Source: Flagellimonas marinaquae (GTDB lineage: Bacteria; Bacteroidota; Bacteroidia; Flavobacteriales; Flavobacteriaceae). From it: DNA of 64,000 bases. A program made the position numbers and the translations under genes. This document shows, one piece after another, positions 40,606 to 50,610 of the stretch. The stretch lies in NCBI RefSeq assembly GCF_023716465.1, contig NZ_CP092415.1, forward strand, positions 1,465,501-1,529,500. Direction: 5' to 3'. How positions within the stretch are numbered: the first letter of the stretch is position 1; the number at the start of each line of letters is the position of its first letter. Under the pieces are notes generated by a model. That model saw only the letters and a program-made list of their open reading frames with translations. It had not been told where the DNA came from and searched no databases.

Positions 40606-41001
40606 ATGGAGGAAACACAACGACAAAAAAAGATAGCAGGAATCATTCAAAAAGACCTGGCCGATATTTTACAACGTGCCGCTACCGATGGTGGCCTTAA
40701 GGGAACTTTGATCTCTGTATCCAAGGTTTACGTTACTGTGGACTTATCATTGGCCAAAGCTTATGTAAGTATTTTTCCGAACAAGGGTGCCAAAGAATTA
40801 TTGGAGGGCATCAAAGAGAGCCAAGTGGCCATTCGCCACGAACTTGCTCAGCGAACAAAGCACCAACTTAGACGTGTACCAGAACTCAATTTTTATCTGG
40901 ACGATTCCTTGGAGTATATTGAAGGAATCGAAAAATCCTTAAAAGGGGAAGAAAACCCAATAGAGAACAGAGACTTGCTCGATAAACGTAAGAAATCCTG
41001 A
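40606..41001 (+). CDS. rbfA: Ribosome-binding factor A
   Basis: A 131-residue KH-like protein that binds the 30S subunit near the 5' end of 16S rRNA during maturation and cold adaptation. The family pattern is seen throughout: an N-terminal helix (RQKKIAGIIQKDLADIL), VSKVYVTVDLSLAKAYVSIF as the central strands, and the end region RVPELNFYLDDSLEYIEGIE. Length is normal. The next gene starts two bases after its stop, so they form an operon. Confidence 0.95.
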   Translation: MEETQRQKKIAGIIQKDLADILQRAATDGGLKGTLISVSKVYVTVDLSLAKAYVSIFPNKGAKELLEGIKESQVAIRHELAQRTKHQLRRVPELNFYLDDSLEYIEGIEKSLKGEENPIENRDLLDKRKKS

Positions 41002-41003
41002 TT

Positions 41004-42212
41004 TTGAACTTTCCGCTTTATATCGCAAAACGTTACTTACGGTCCAAAAGCAGTCAAAATGCGGTAAATATCATCAATTTTATTACTTTTTTGGTGATTG
41101 TGATCGGTTCCGCGGCCCTTTTTATCGTTCTTTCCGCTTTTGCCGGTCTAAAAACGTTCAGTCTTTCTTTTTCCAACACATTTGATCCCGACCTCAAAGC
41201 TTCTCCCTCTATTGGAAAGCATTTTTCAATTTCTGCGGACGAAGAATCTGCCCTGAGCCATATTGAAGGTTTGGCCAGCTTTTCCAAAGAACTGGAAGAA
41301 CGGGCTTACCTTACCTATAAAGAAAAAAGTACCATTGCCTACATTAAGGGGGTGGATCAAAATTATCGCAATGTTACCGGTGTGGACAGCACTTTAATTT
41401 TTGGTAATTGGGGCTCGGATTTATTCAATGGTGTTATTGGCATCGGAATCTATAACTTACTGGGTGTGCCTATCAATAATCGTTCGGCCATGGAGGTTTT
41501 GGTCCCAAAACCTGGCGAAGGCTCCTTTTCCCAACAAGGGTTTATTAATCCCAAACCTTATGATGATATTGCCTTGGTGGTGAGCGGTGTTTTTGCTGTG
41601 GAGGAAACATTGGACAAAAAATACGTTTTTGCACATCTTCCCGTAGTACAGGAATTATTACAAAAAGATAGTACGGATATATCTGGCATCAATTTTAAAT
41701 TGATGGAGAATGCCTCGGCAGAAGATGTCAGGAATTCCATTGTTGGGATTTTGGGGGATAAGGTTTCGGTTTTAACGCGCAGGGAGCAGAACACCTCTTT
41801 ATATCGGATGCTCAACACCGAAAATTTAGCAACTTATTTGATTTTTACCCTAGTACTGATTATTGCTCTGTTTAATGTAGTTGGGGCCATTATTATGATG
41901 ATTTTGGACAAACAACAGAACTCCAAAACACTATATAGCTTGGGCACAACCATTAAAGAATTGCGTCGAATCTATTTTATCCAAGGCTTATTGGTCACCT
42001 CTTTTGGCGGGCTGATCGGTGTACTGATCGGTTCCTTGTTGATTGTTTCACAATTGGTTTTTGGTTGGCTTAAAATTACGCCCTCTTTGGCCTATCCGGT
42101 GGAATTTAATGCCCTCAACGTATTGATCGTGGTCGGAACCATTGTGGTTCTGGGCTTTATTTCTTCAAAAATTGCGAGTAGCCGAATCAACGAAAAATTG
42201 ATTTCCGCTTAA
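41004..42212 (+). CDS. LolC/LolE-like lipoprotein-releasing ABC permease
   Basis: A 402-residue FtsX-fold permease with one N-terminal helix (about 22-48), an external domain and three C-terminal helices (about 275-300, 330-352 and 370-392). The start MNFPLYIAKRYLRSKSSQNA is typical of the flavobacterial LolC/E-like family and requires a TTG start codon at 41004-41006, two bases after the rbfA stop. Such permeases extract lipoproteins from the inner membrane with a LolD ATPase encoded elsewhere. The 3' end overlaps that of the convergent dusB gene by four bases. Confidence 0.85.
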   Translation: MNFPLYIAKRYLRSKSSQNAVNIINFITFLVIVIGSAALFIVLSAFAGLKTFSLSFSNTFDPDLKASPSIGKHFSISADEESALSHIEGLASFSKELEERAYLTYKEKSTIAYIKGVDQNYRNVTGVDSTLIFGNWGSDLFNGVIGIGIYNLLGVPINNRSAMEVLVPKPGEGSFSQQGFINPKPYDDIALVVSGVFAVEETLDKKYVFAHLPVVQELLQKDSTDISGINFKLMENASAEDVRNSIVGILGDKVSVLTRREQNTSLYRMLNTENLATYLIFTLVLIIALFNVVGAIIMMILDKQQNSKTLYSLGTTIKELRRIYFIQGLLVTSFGGLIGVLIGSLLIVSQLVFGWLKITPSLAYPVEFNALNVLIVVGTIVVLGFISSKIASSRINEKLISA

Positions 42213-43201
42213 GCGAACTGGTAATCCCCAAATTTTTCCTGAACCTCGTCAAAAGCGGCAAAAACATCTGCGGCATCGTCACTGGTTACCATCTTCATCC
42301 GGTATTCCTTAAAGTGTGGAATCCCTTTAAAATAGTTGGTATAATGTCTTCGTGTTTCAAAAACGCCCAGTTTTTCGCCCTTCCAATCAATAGCCATTTG
42401 CAAATGCCTGCGCGCGGAATCGACCCTTTCCTGCATTGTTGGGGGGGCTAAATGCTCTCCTGTTTCGAAAAAATGTTTTACTTCCTTAAAAAACCAAGGG
42501 TAACCAATACTTGCCCTACCTATCATGGCTCCGTCCAACCCAAACTCGTCGCGCATTTTTACGGCAGCTTCGGGCGTGTCCACATCGCCATTGCCAAATA
42601 CGGGAATATGCATCCTTTGGTTGTTCTTTACCTGTGCAATGGGTTTCCAGTCGGCCTCGCCCTTGTACATCTGTACACGGGTACGCCCATGGATAGAGAT
42701 TGCTTTAATACCAACATCTTGCAAACGCTCGGCCACCTCAACAATTTTGATGGAGCTGTTGTCCCATCCCAATCGGGTTTTTACCGTTACGGGCAAATGG
42801 GTCCTTTTCACAATTTCTTCGGTAAGTTTCACCATTAAGGGAATATCGCGTAAAATTCCGGCACCTGCATTTTTACACACTACCTTTTTTACCGGGCAGC
42901 CAAAATTGATGTCAATGATATCCGGGTTGGATGCTTCCACAATATCCACAGCTTGGAGCATAGAATCCAATTCGGCGCCAAAAATCTGGATGCCCACAGG
43001 GCGTTCTTTTTCGTAAATGTCCAGTTTAATCACGCTTTTTGCGGCATCCCGAATCAACCCTTCCGAAGAAATAAACTCGGTATAGACCACATCGGCGCCC
43101 TGTTCCTTGCAAAGTTTGCGGAAAGGAGGGTCGCTCACATCTTCCATCGGAGCTAAAAGAAGCGGAAAATCAGGTAGTTCTATGTTTCCAATTTTTGGCA
43201 A
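42209..43201 (-). CDS. dusB: tRNA-dihydrouridine synthase B
   Basis: A 330-residue flavin enzyme that reduces uridines in the tRNA D-loop. A TIM-barrel start (LLLAPMEDVSDPPFRKLC) is followed by the active-site cysteine in NFGCPVKKVVCKNAGA, KTRLGW, the HGRTR motif and a GNGDV phosphate-binding segment; a C-terminal helical tRNA-binding domain follows. A TTG at 43199-43201 is the likely start (MPKIGNIELPDFPLLLAP is the family's normal beginning) and no ATG lies upstream. Confidence 0.93.
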   Translation of the reverse strand: MPKIGNIELPDFPLLLAPMEDVSDPPFRKLCKEQGADVVYTEFISSEGLIRDAAKSVIKLDIYEKERPVGIQIFGAELDSMLQAVDIVEASNPDIIDINFGCPVKKVVCKNAGAGILRDIPLMVKLTEEIVKRTHLPVTVKTRLGWDNSSIKIVEVAERLQDVGIKAISIHGRTRVQMYKGEADWKPIAQVKNNQRMHIPVFGNGDVDTPEAAVKMRDEFGLDGAMIGRASIGYPWFFKEVKHFFETGEHLAPPTMQERVDSARRHLQMAIDWKGEKLGVFETRRHYTNYFKGIPHFKEYRMKMVTSDDAADVFAAFDEVQEKFGDYQFA

Positions 43202-43253
43202 ATCCTACTGTTTTTTGGACTGCAAAAGTACAAAATAGCTTAAAACCAAAAAG

Positions 43254-45674
43254 CTAGTTCGGTGATTGCAGTCGATCGCGCTCTTTTTTATCGATGCCGC
43301 GTTCGTTATCCTCCAACCTAAAGTTTCCGAAATTATAGGTAAATCCAAAGCGGATAAATTGAGTCTCAGGCCGTCTTCGGTAAAAGTTGTCCTGATTCAA
43401 ATACTTAGAGCGGTAAGTGGGAACATATTGTTCCAAAATATCCTCAGCGGCAAGCGATACTGTAACTTTATTATCAAAGAGGGTCTTTCTTAAGCCTATG
43501 GTAAGATTGAATTGTTCATCCGACACATATGATCCAAAAAGAAACTTGGAAACATAGGTGCCCGCTATCTCTCCCGTAAAGGTACCATCTTTGGAAAGGG
43601 TTAAATAATTCCCCAAATAGGCATAAACGCCATTAACTTCGTTTGTGTACGGAACATTGCCACTTTCTTCGGCCAAAAAGGTCTCTTCTTCGTGAAAAAG
43701 GGACGTATAAGCATACATAAACCAAGCTGGGGCAATGGATTTGCTCAAGGTAAAGTCCAGCCCGTAGGACTTACTGTCCAAAACATTCTGTTTGAATTCT
43801 ACCAAGGTTTGGTTTTGGTTATCCTGAAACACCAAATAGGCAATATTACTGCCATTGTCACGATAGTACACGTCGAAGAAAAACTCACTGTTCAGGGTGT
43901 AATTAAAATTGAAGTTGTTGCTGAAGCTCGGTCTCAAGCTTGGATTTCCTTCTTCAAAATCATTCTCGTTGTAAAAAAATCGAAAAGGGTTCAGATCGTT
44001 GTACTTGGGCCGGTTTATATTTCTTCCATAATCAAACGCAAAGCTATGTTTGTCAGATGGCGAATACAGCAAATAAACCGATGGAAAGGGTTCAAAAAAG
44101 TCTTGGGTGTTGGTTTCGTCCAAGGTAATCGAATTCCCTTTGGCCTTGGTAAGCTCCCCACGAACACCAAGTTTCATGGACCATTTCTCCCAGTTTTTTA
44201 CTAAGCTCATATAAGCCGCGTAAACATCTTCATCATAAATATATCTGTCGGATTTGGATGCGTCCACGGTGTTGCTCGATCCATTGAAATTGAAAAAGTC
44301 CATAGTGTTCTCCGAAGTAATCGAAGATAGCTTGGCCCCGGATTCAAAAGACATACTGCCAATAGGTGTAGAATAGTCCAGTTGTCCGGTAAAAATCTTT
44401 ATCTCTTGATCGGAATCGGTATCAAATCCAAAATCCCTTAAAAAGGAACCGTTGGCATCAAAATAACTGGTGGACAGTCGTTGAAACATTTCTCCATTGA
44501 AGTACGTATAATGTCCATTTGCTCTAATCTGCGCGCCCTCCTTCTTTAATTTATGCACATAGGTAAGATCAAAGGCCAAGTTGGTATTGTCCAAATTAGA
44601 GCCGTTTCTCGTGGCAAAGGTGGAATCTAATTGTGCCTGTGCATTTCCCATATCGGTGTTTAGAATAGTTTCCTGCTCTTGATCTAGGTTAAACAGTAAA
44701 TTGGAGGTTACATTCAGGCTGTTTTGAGCATCGAAAGTATAATCCAGGATAAAACTCGCATTTTGCGATTGCGATCTATTGGTTTGATCATAGTCAGTAT
44801 CCCAAACAGAGAAAACGGCATCACTACTATCTATAAAATTGATGCCCTTGTTCGTTTTGTTGATTTCCTTTTGGGGGTTGATGGTGTAATTGGCAAACAA
44901 ATTAAGCTTATCCGTTTTGTAATAATGGCTTGTACCTATGCTAAACTTGGGAAAAACGGCTTGAGTGAAGGTTCCGTTTACACTGCCCTTATATCCCGGC
45001 ACAATGTTTTTACTCGTTACAATGTTCAAAATTGGGCCGCCCTCGGCATCGTAACTTGCCGGAGGATTGGCAATAACCTCTACCGATTTAATATTTGTTC
45101 CCGACAAGCCCTGTAGCAAATCTTGTACCTCCTGTCCAGATAACTGAACCTTCCTGTCGTTCAAGTAAACTGTTGCGTTCTGTCCACGAATCAACAATTG
45201 ATCTTGATTTACGATGACTCCGGGCGTATTTTTTAGAATATCCCAAGATGTGCCCTGGGAGACCACTGTGTTTTCCACCGAAAAGACAAGTCTGTCCGGC
45301 AATCGTTGTAGCTTTGGCCTTTGAGCGGTGACTACCACTTCCTCCAGTTCGTTGTCCGATAAGGGAATGATCAATGCCCCTAGGGAAACATCGGTGGTAA
45401 TATCCAAAGCCCTGGGTTCCGAGCCCCTCCCTACATAGCTTGCCTGTAAAAGATAAAGATCGGGTGCAACCTCAACAAGTTCAAAAAAACCTTCGTCGTT
45501 GGCAGAAGTCCCTTGAACAAAAGTGGAGTCGATCGCTCGAAGCAATAAAATATTGGCATATGGAACAATCTGGTTTTGCTCGTCCACAACCTTGCCTGTA
45601 ACCTTATAGGTTTGTCCGTAAGTACAGCATATAGCAAAGAGTACCCATAAAATGGCAATGGTCAGGTTCTTCAT
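43254..45674 (-). CDS. Outer-membrane beta-barrel protein with carboxypeptidase-like and plug domains
   Basis: An 806-residue TonB-receptor-like protein. A signal peptide (1-20) is followed by a CarboxypepD_reg-like domain (about 22-105), a plug-like domain with LKNTPGVIVNQDQLLIRGQN and NIKSVEVIANPPASYDAEGG, and a 22-strand-type barrel to the C-terminus (outer membrane beta-barrel 3 family). These proteins occur widely in Bacteroidota, and some act in uptake of peptides or siderophores; the ligand is unknown. It is monocistronic, with a hairpin directly before its start codon. No SusD partner is nearby. Confidence 0.88.
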   Translation of the reverse strand: MKNLTIAILWVLFAICCTYGQTYKVTGKVVDEQNQIVPYANILLLRAIDSTFVQGTSANDEGFFELVEVAPDLYLLQASYVGRGSEPRALDITTDVSLGALIIPLSDNELEEVVVTAQRPKLQRLPDRLVFSVENTVVSQGTSWDILKNTPGVIVNQDQLLIRGQNATVYLNDRKVQLSGQEVQDLLQGLSGTNIKSVEVIANPPASYDAEGGPILNIVTSKNIVPGYKGSVNGTFTQAVFPKFSIGTSHYYKTDKLNLFANYTINPQKEINKTNKGINFIDSSDAVFSVWDTDYDQTNRSQSQNASFILDYTFDAQNSLNVTSNLLFNLDQEQETILNTDMGNAQAQLDSTFATRNGSNLDNTNLAFDLTYVHKLKKEGAQIRANGHYTYFNGEMFQRLSTSYFDANGSFLRDFGFDTDSDQEIKIFTGQLDYSTPIGSMSFESGAKLSSITSENTMDFFNFNGSSNTVDASKSDRYIYDEDVYAAYMSLVKNWEKWSMKLGVRGELTKAKGNSITLDETNTQDFFEPFPSVYLLYSPSDKHSFAFDYGRNINRPKYNDLNPFRFFYNENDFEEGNPSLRPSFSNNFNFNYTLNSEFFFDVYYRDNGSNIAYLVFQDNQNQTLVEFKQNVLDSKSYGLDFTLSKSIAPAWFMYAYTSLFHEEETFLAEESGNVPYTNEVNGVYAYLGNYLTLSKDGTFTGEIAGTYVSKFLFGSYVSDEQFNLTIGLRKTLFDNKVTVSLAAEDILEQYVPTYRSKYLNQDNFYRRRPETQFIRFGFTYNFGNFRLEDNERGIDKKERDRLQSPN

Positions 45675-45676
45675 TC

Positions 45677-45695
45677 GAGGTTTGGGTTGAACCTC
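45677..45695 (-). promoter_or_regulatory. Leader hairpin touching the start codon of the outer-membrane protein
   Basis: GAGGTT-TGGGTTG-AACCTC is a perfect 6-bp stem whose base ends three nucleotides before the ATG (45672-45674). In the mRNA it could hide the ribosome entry region. Confidence 0.35.
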
Positions 45696-45755
45696 AAATC
45701 TAAGAAATTATTTTTGAGGAATATAGGAGTCGATTTTTCTTATTTGTAAAAATGC

Positions 45756-45785
45756 ATTTACAGGTATATAAAACAACTATATTTG
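45756..45785 (+). promoter_or_regulatory. Candidate promoter of lepA
   Basis: TATATTTG at 45778-45785 fits the -7 box TAnnTTTG, and TTTA at 45756-45759 stands 18 bases upstream at the -33 position. The start point would be near 45792, leaving a leader of about 34 nt. Confidence 0.5.
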
Positions 45786-45825
45786 CAGTTGATTATATCC
45801 CATTTTTGGGTATGTTATAGTTGAT

Positions 45826-47622
45826 ATGGAGAAGATCAGGAATTTTTGCATCATTGCGCACATAGACCATGGTAAAAGTACCTTGGCAGACCGTTTGTTG
45901 GACTTTACCGGTTCGGTCACCGAACGCGAAAAACAAGACCAGTTATTGGACAATATGGATTTGGAACGCGAACGTGGCATAACCATAAAAAGCCACGCCA
46001 TCCAAATGGAGTACGTGCACAACGGAGAAAAATATGTGCTTAACCTGATCGATACTCCCGGGCACGTGGATTTCTCCTACGAAGTCTCCCGATCCATTGC
46101 CGCATGTGAGGGTGCACTTTTAGTGGTAGATGCCGCGCAGAGCATTCAGGCACAGACCATTTCCAACCTCTATCTTGCGCTGGAAAATGATCTGGAAATA
46201 ATTCCCGTACTCAACAAAGTTGATTTACCAAGCGCCAATCCTGAAGAGGTTACCGATGATATTGTGGATCTTTTAGGGTGCTCCCCAGAAGATGTAATTC
46301 CTGCAAGTGCAAAAACAGGCCTCGGTATCCAAGACATATTAACAGCAATAATAGAACGTGTTCCTGCCCCAAAAGGCAACCCCAATGAGTCGCTTCAAGC
46401 TCTTGTTTTTGATTCTGTTTATAACCCGTTCAGAGGGGTGGAAACTTATTTTAGGGTCGTAAACGGAGAAATTACCAAAGGACAGAAAATTAAATTTGTC
46501 GCCACCGGAAAGTCTTATGAGGCCGATGAAATCGGAACCTTAAAATTGACCCAGGTGCCAAAAAAGAAAATTTCCACAGGAGATGTGGGCTATTTGATCA
46601 CCGGCATCAAAGATGCCCGAGAAGTTAAAGTGGGTGATACCATTACGGATTCTGCACATCCCACCAAAAACCCGATTGGAGGGTTTGAGGATGTAAAACC
46701 TATGGTTTTTGCCGGTATTTACCCTGTTGACACCGAAGATTTTGAAGATTTGCGTTCTTCCATGGAAAAACTACAGTTGAACGACGCCTCTTTGGTATTT
46801 ACCCCGGAGAGCAGTGCCGCATTGGGCTTTGGTTTCCGATGTGGGTTCCTGGGCATGTTGCACATGGAAATTATACAGGAACGTTTGGAACGTGAGTTCG
46901 ATATGACGGTAATAACCACGGTGCCCAACGTGAGCTACCATGCATACACCACCAAAGGTGATGAAAAACCAATTATCGTAAACAACCCTTCCGACCTGCC
47001 CGACCCTTCGACCATAGATCGGGTAGAAGAACCGTACATTAAAGCGACCATTATCACAAAAGCTGATTTTGTGGGCAACGTAATGTCGCTCTGTATCGAG
47101 AAACGCGGGCAAATCGTTAACCAAACCTATTTGACCACCGAACGTGTAGAGTTGATTTTTGATATGCCCTTGGCAGAAATCGTATTTGATTTTTACGACC
47201 GTTTAAAAACTGTATCCAAAGGCTATGCCTCTTTTGATTATTCCCCGATCGGAATGCGCCAATCAAAACTGGTAAGGGTAGATATTTTGTTGAACGCCCA
47301 ACCCGTAGATGCGCTTTCCGCTTTGGTTCACTTTGACAACGCCTACCATATTGGTAAAAAGATGTGCGAAAAACTGAAAGAGTTGATTCCAAGACAGCAA
47401 TTCGACATCCCGATACAGGCGGCCATTGGTTCCAAGATCATTTCCAGGGAGACCATTAAAGCATTGCGTAAAGACGTTACCGCAAAATGTTACGGTGGGG
47501 ACATTTCCCGTAAGCGTAAGCTATTGGAAAAGCAGAAAAAAGGTAAAAAACGAATGCGCCAAGTAGGTAATGTGGAAATCCCACAACAAGCTTTTATGGC
47601 CGTTCTAAAGTTGAATGATTAA
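45826..47622 (+). CDS. lepA: Elongation factor 4 (LepA)
   Basis: A 598-residue translational GTPase of normal length that back-translocates or rescues stalled ribosomes. The G motifs are AHIDHGKST (G1, about 11-19), [10 protein letters not shown] (G2), DTPGHVDF (G3), NKVD (G4) and SAKTG (G5). The C-terminal LepA-specific domain ends with the basic stretch [18 protein letters not shown]. It is transcribed alone from a recognisable Bacteroidota-type promoter and converges with the antiporter gene. Confidence 0.97.
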   Translation: MEKIRNFCIIAHIDHGKSTLADRLLDFTGSVTEREKQDQLLDNMDLERERGITIKSHAIQMEYVHNGEKYVLNLIDTPGHVDFSYEVSRSIAACEGALLVVDAAQSIQAQTISNLYLALENDLEIIPVLNKVDLPSANPEEVTDDIVDLLGCSPEDVIPASAKTGLGIQDILTAIIERVPAPKGNPNESLQALVFDSVYNPFRGVETYFRVVNGEITKGQKIKFVATGKSYEADEIGTLKLTQVPKKKISTGDVGYLITGIKDAREVKVGDTITDSAHPTKNPIGGFEDVKPMVFAGIYPVDTEDFEDLRSSMEKLQLNDASLVFTPESSAALGFGFRCGFLGMLHMEIIQERLEREFDMTVITTVPNVSYHAYTTKGDEKPIIVNNPSDLPDPSTIDRVEEPYIKATIITKADFVGNVMSLCIEKRGQIVNQTYLTTERVELIFDMPLAEIVFDFYDRLKTVSKGYASFDYSPIGMRQSKLVRVDILLNAQPVDALSALVHFDNAYHIGKKMCEKLKELIPRQQFDIPIQAAIGSKIISRETIKALRKDVTAKCYGGDISRKRKLLEKQKKGKKRMRQVGNVEIPQQAFMAVLKLND

Positions 47623-47646
47623 CTGGGAAAGTTAAAGGTTTTTAAG

Positions 47647-49494
47647 CTATTCTTCCGCCCCATTATCCACATCGGCTTCCAATATTTTACCAAGGTAAAC
47701 CAATTTATAGCCTTCTCCTTTAGGGGAGAAATCCTTACTGTTGGCAGGTATTATATCAATACTACCACTAGGTGATTTGGTGAACAGCGGAACTATATCC
47801 CTCATCTTTTTGGTGATGTCGATCAAGCTATCGTAATGTTCCTTGTTCTTAAGGTCAATTTCATGGATGGTAGGATGTTTCCGAACGGTATCCATCAATT
47901 GAATAAAATCATCGGTGTGGGAAAACAGTCCTTCTTTTGGGTTGTTCTCCGGATCGTTGACTTCCTCTGTGTTCACCAAACGGAAAGCGCCGTTCTCCCC
48001 AAACTGTTTCTGAAACTTATTAATCGCAAATTTGTTAATGTCCGAGTTGCCGGTCAACGCCATGAGATAGCCCATGTCGTTCAACTCGATATTGTCGGTT
48101 AGCGAATCAGAAAAAATGTTGGCCGTAATCGCTTCCATACCAAGCTTTTTGGCTTTTTCCACATTGTTCTGGTTGTTATCGATCAGAACAACATGCCTAT
48201 TGTTCTTTCTAAGGTAATTCCCTATTAGCCTGGAGAGCTTGGATGCGCCGATAATCAGAATGCCTTCAGATTTTTTCAAGAAGACGCCCACAAGTTTTGC
48301 AAAAAACCTTGCGGTGGTAGCGTTCAACAAAACGGTGCCCAAAACAATCATAAACACCAATGGGGTAATGTATTCTGCACCGGGCTCCCCCCTTTGCATC
48401 AGTTTAGAACCAAAAAGAGAGGCAATACCAGCAGCAACGATACCTCTTGGCCCCACCCAGCCGATAAATAGCTTCTCGTTAAATTTTAAATTGGATCCCT
48501 GCGAACTTAAAAATACACCCAAAGGCCGTATTATAAATACAATTACGGCAAATAGAGCTACCGTGTTCCAGGTATAGATCAGTTCCAAATCGCTCATATT
48601 GATGTTGGCCGCCAACAAAATAAATAAGATAGAGATCAGCAGAACACTAAGAGATTCCTTAAAATAGAGCAGTTCCTTTAAATTGGGGAGGTTCATGTTC
48701 CCCATAACCATTCCCATTACCACAACGGCCAATAGTCCCGACTCGTGTGCAAACAGGTCGGACTCTACGTAAACCAACAATACTGTTGATAAAGAAACCA
48801 CGTTCAACAAATAATGGGGTATAAAATTTCTTTTTATGGCAAAGGCAAGTGCATGGGCAAACGTAAACCCGAATGTGGTTCCGAACAAAATAATCTTGCC
48901 GAACTCAATCAAAGCCGTTTGGGTAAATGCCTGTCCTTCCCCAACACTTATAAACTCAAAAACCAATACAGCAACGAGCGCGCCTATAGGGTCTATCAAA
49001 ATTCCTTCCCATTTTAGAACGGCCGACACATCTTTTTTAAGGGGGATGTTCCGTAGAATTGGTGTGATCACAGTTGGTCCCGTAACAATGATCAAACCGG
49101 AGAACAAAAAGGAAATTTGCCACGATAACCCGAAAATATAATGTGCGGCCACACCAGCTCCAAAGAAAGTCACAATGGTTCCAATGGTTATCAATTTTGT
49201 GATTACCGGACCAACATTTGATATCTCTGCCCTTTTAAGAGTAAGTCCTCCCTCGAATAGGATTACACTAATGGCCAAAGAAACAAAATAGTAGAGTCCC
49301 TCCCCCGGGAATAGGCCTTTATTGCCGTTCCAAATAGGTTCTATAAGTTTAGATCCGTCTTCAGTGTACAGGGTGGCAATGGGGCCAACCAACAAACCTA
49401 TTAAAATAAGGGGTAGAATCGCAGGCAGTTTAAAGCGCCAAGCTACCCATTGTGCAATAATGCCAAGAATTATAATTCCCGCAAGTTCGACCAT
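47647..49494 (-). CDS. CPA1-type cation:proton antiporter with TrkA-N domain
   Basis: A 615-residue membrane protein. About 12 helices (residues 5-395) include the exchanger core EGILIDPIGALVAVLVFE with the acidic ion-binding residues and GWVGPRGIVAAGIASLFG. A cytoplasmic TrkA-N/Rossmann domain (about 400-520: ILIIGASKLSRLIGN, VLIDNN) and a C-terminal TrkA-C-like part follow. It likely exchanges Na+ or K+ for H+ under nucleotide control, as in NhaP/YbaL-like proteins. Upstream, 49495-49715 holds no supported gene. Confidence 0.9.
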   Translation of the reverse strand: MVELAGIIILGIIAQWVAWRFKLPAILPLILIGLLVGPIATLYTEDGSKLIEPIWNGNKGLFPGEGLYYFVSLAISVILFEGGLTLKRAEISNVGPVITKLITIGTIVTFFGAGVAAHYIFGLSWQISFLFSGLIIVTGPTVITPILRNIPLKKDVSAVLKWEGILIDPIGALVAVLVFEFISVGEGQAFTQTALIEFGKIILFGTTFGFTFAHALAFAIKRNFIPHYLLNVVSLSTVLLVYVESDLFAHESGLLAVVVMGMVMGNMNLPNLKELLYFKESLSVLLISILFILLAANINMSDLELIYTWNTVALFAVIVFIIRPLGVFLSSQGSNLKFNEKLFIGWVGPRGIVAAGIASLFGSKLMQRGEPGAEYITPLVFMIVLGTVLLNATTARFFAKLVGVFLKKSEGILIIGASKLSRLIGNYLRKNNRHVVLIDNNQNNVEKAKKLGMEAITANIFSDSLTDNIELNDMGYLMALTGNSDINKFAINKFQKQFGENGAFRLVNTEEVNDPENNPKEGLFSHTDDFIQLMDTVRKHPTIHEIDLKNKEHYDSLIDITKKMRDIVPLFTKSPSGSIDIIPANSKDFSPKGEGYKLVYLGKILEADVDNGAEE

Positions 49495-49715
49495 GGTGCA
49501 AGTTTTGCGGAAATTTAATGTTTTTCTTTTAGATTATCGTTCCGCTCTAATCGCCACAATCGAAATCGGGTCAAATGCCGATGTCGATTTGAGCAGATTC
49601 AAGGAGCGAATGTATTACCATGAACCCTTTTTTGTTAAAATACGGCTAATAAATCTTTATTTTTTCGGCAATTGGGTGGGGCTTTTCTTATTTTGCAGAC
49701 CATTTTATTTTCTAC

Positions 49716-50582
49716 ATGACAATTTATCCCATAGAAACAGGAAATTTTAAATTGGACGGCGGTGCTATGTTCGGTGTAGTGCCCAAATCCATATGGAATA
49801 AAACAAATCCTGCCGATGCCAATAACATGATCGACCTTGCAGCTCGCTGTCTTTTGATTGAAGACGGTGAACGTCTTATTTTGATCGACAATGGCCTGGG
49901 CAACAAGCAGTCAGAAAAGTTTTTTGGTTACTATTATCTCTGGGGCGATCATTCCTTGGACAAATCCTTAAAAAATGTCGGATTTCATCGTGATAATGTA
50001 ACCGATGTTTTCTTGACCCACCTACATTTTGACCATTGTGGTGGAAGCATTCAATGGAACAAGGATCGAACAGGATACGAGCCAGCTTTTAAAAATGCAC
50101 GCTTTTGGACCAATAAAGACCACTGGGAGTGGGCCACAAAACCCAATGCAAGGGAAAAGGCCTCCTTTTTAAAAGAAAATCTAATCCCTATGCAGGAAAG
50201 TGGTCAACTCCATTTTATTGATCGAAAAGAAAGTTCCTTTTTGCAAGAATCCGAGCTTGGATTTGGAATCCATTTTGTAGATGGACATACGGACAAACAA
50301 ATGCTGCCACATTTAAATTATAAAGGAAAGACCATGGTTTTTGCGGCTGACTTGATTCCTACGGTGGGACATATACCCCTACCCTATGTAATGGGCTACG
50401 ATACACGGCCATTGTTAACACTACAGGAAAAGGCTTCATTTTTGGAAAAAGCCGTAGACAATGATTGGCTATTACTGTTCGAACACGATGCCCATAACCA
50501 GATCTGTTCCCTGAAAAGAACCGAAAAGGGAGCCCGTTTGGACCAGCTTTTCTCTTACAACGAATTGTTCAACACACAATAA
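49716..50582 (+). CDS. MBL-fold metallo-hydrolase
   Basis: A 288-residue metallo-beta-lactamase-fold enzyme. THLHFDHCGG (about 101-110) is the HxHxDH zinc site. Further ligands are in VDGHTDKQMLPH and FAADLIP, and the last histidine is in FEHDA. Related proteins include lactonases and other hydrolases; the substrate is unknown and no signal peptide is present, so it is cytoplasmic. It begins a plus-strand run with two peptidase genes, separated from the first by 28 bp. Confidence 0.9.
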   Translation: MTIYPIETGNFKLDGGAMFGVVPKSIWNKTNPADANNMIDLAARCLLIEDGERLILIDNGLGNKQSEKFFGYYYLWGDHSLDKSLKNVGFHRDNVTDVFLTHLHFDHCGGSIQWNKDRTGYEPAFKNARFWTNKDHWEWATKPNAREKASFLKENLIPMQESGQLHFIDRKESSFLQESELGFGIHFVDGHTDKQMLPHLNYKGKTMVFAADLIPTVGHIPLPYVMGYDTRPLLTLQEKASFLEKAVDNDWLLLFEHDAHNQICSLKRTEKGARLDQLFSYNELFNTQ

Positions 50583-50610
50583 ATCCTCACTCACATAATA
50601 AAATAATTCT

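Noticed and set aside
49322..49750. 142-codon plus-strand ORF over the antiporter start and the following gap
   Set aside because: Mostly antisense to the antiporter gene; the part in the gap has no recognisable protein character.
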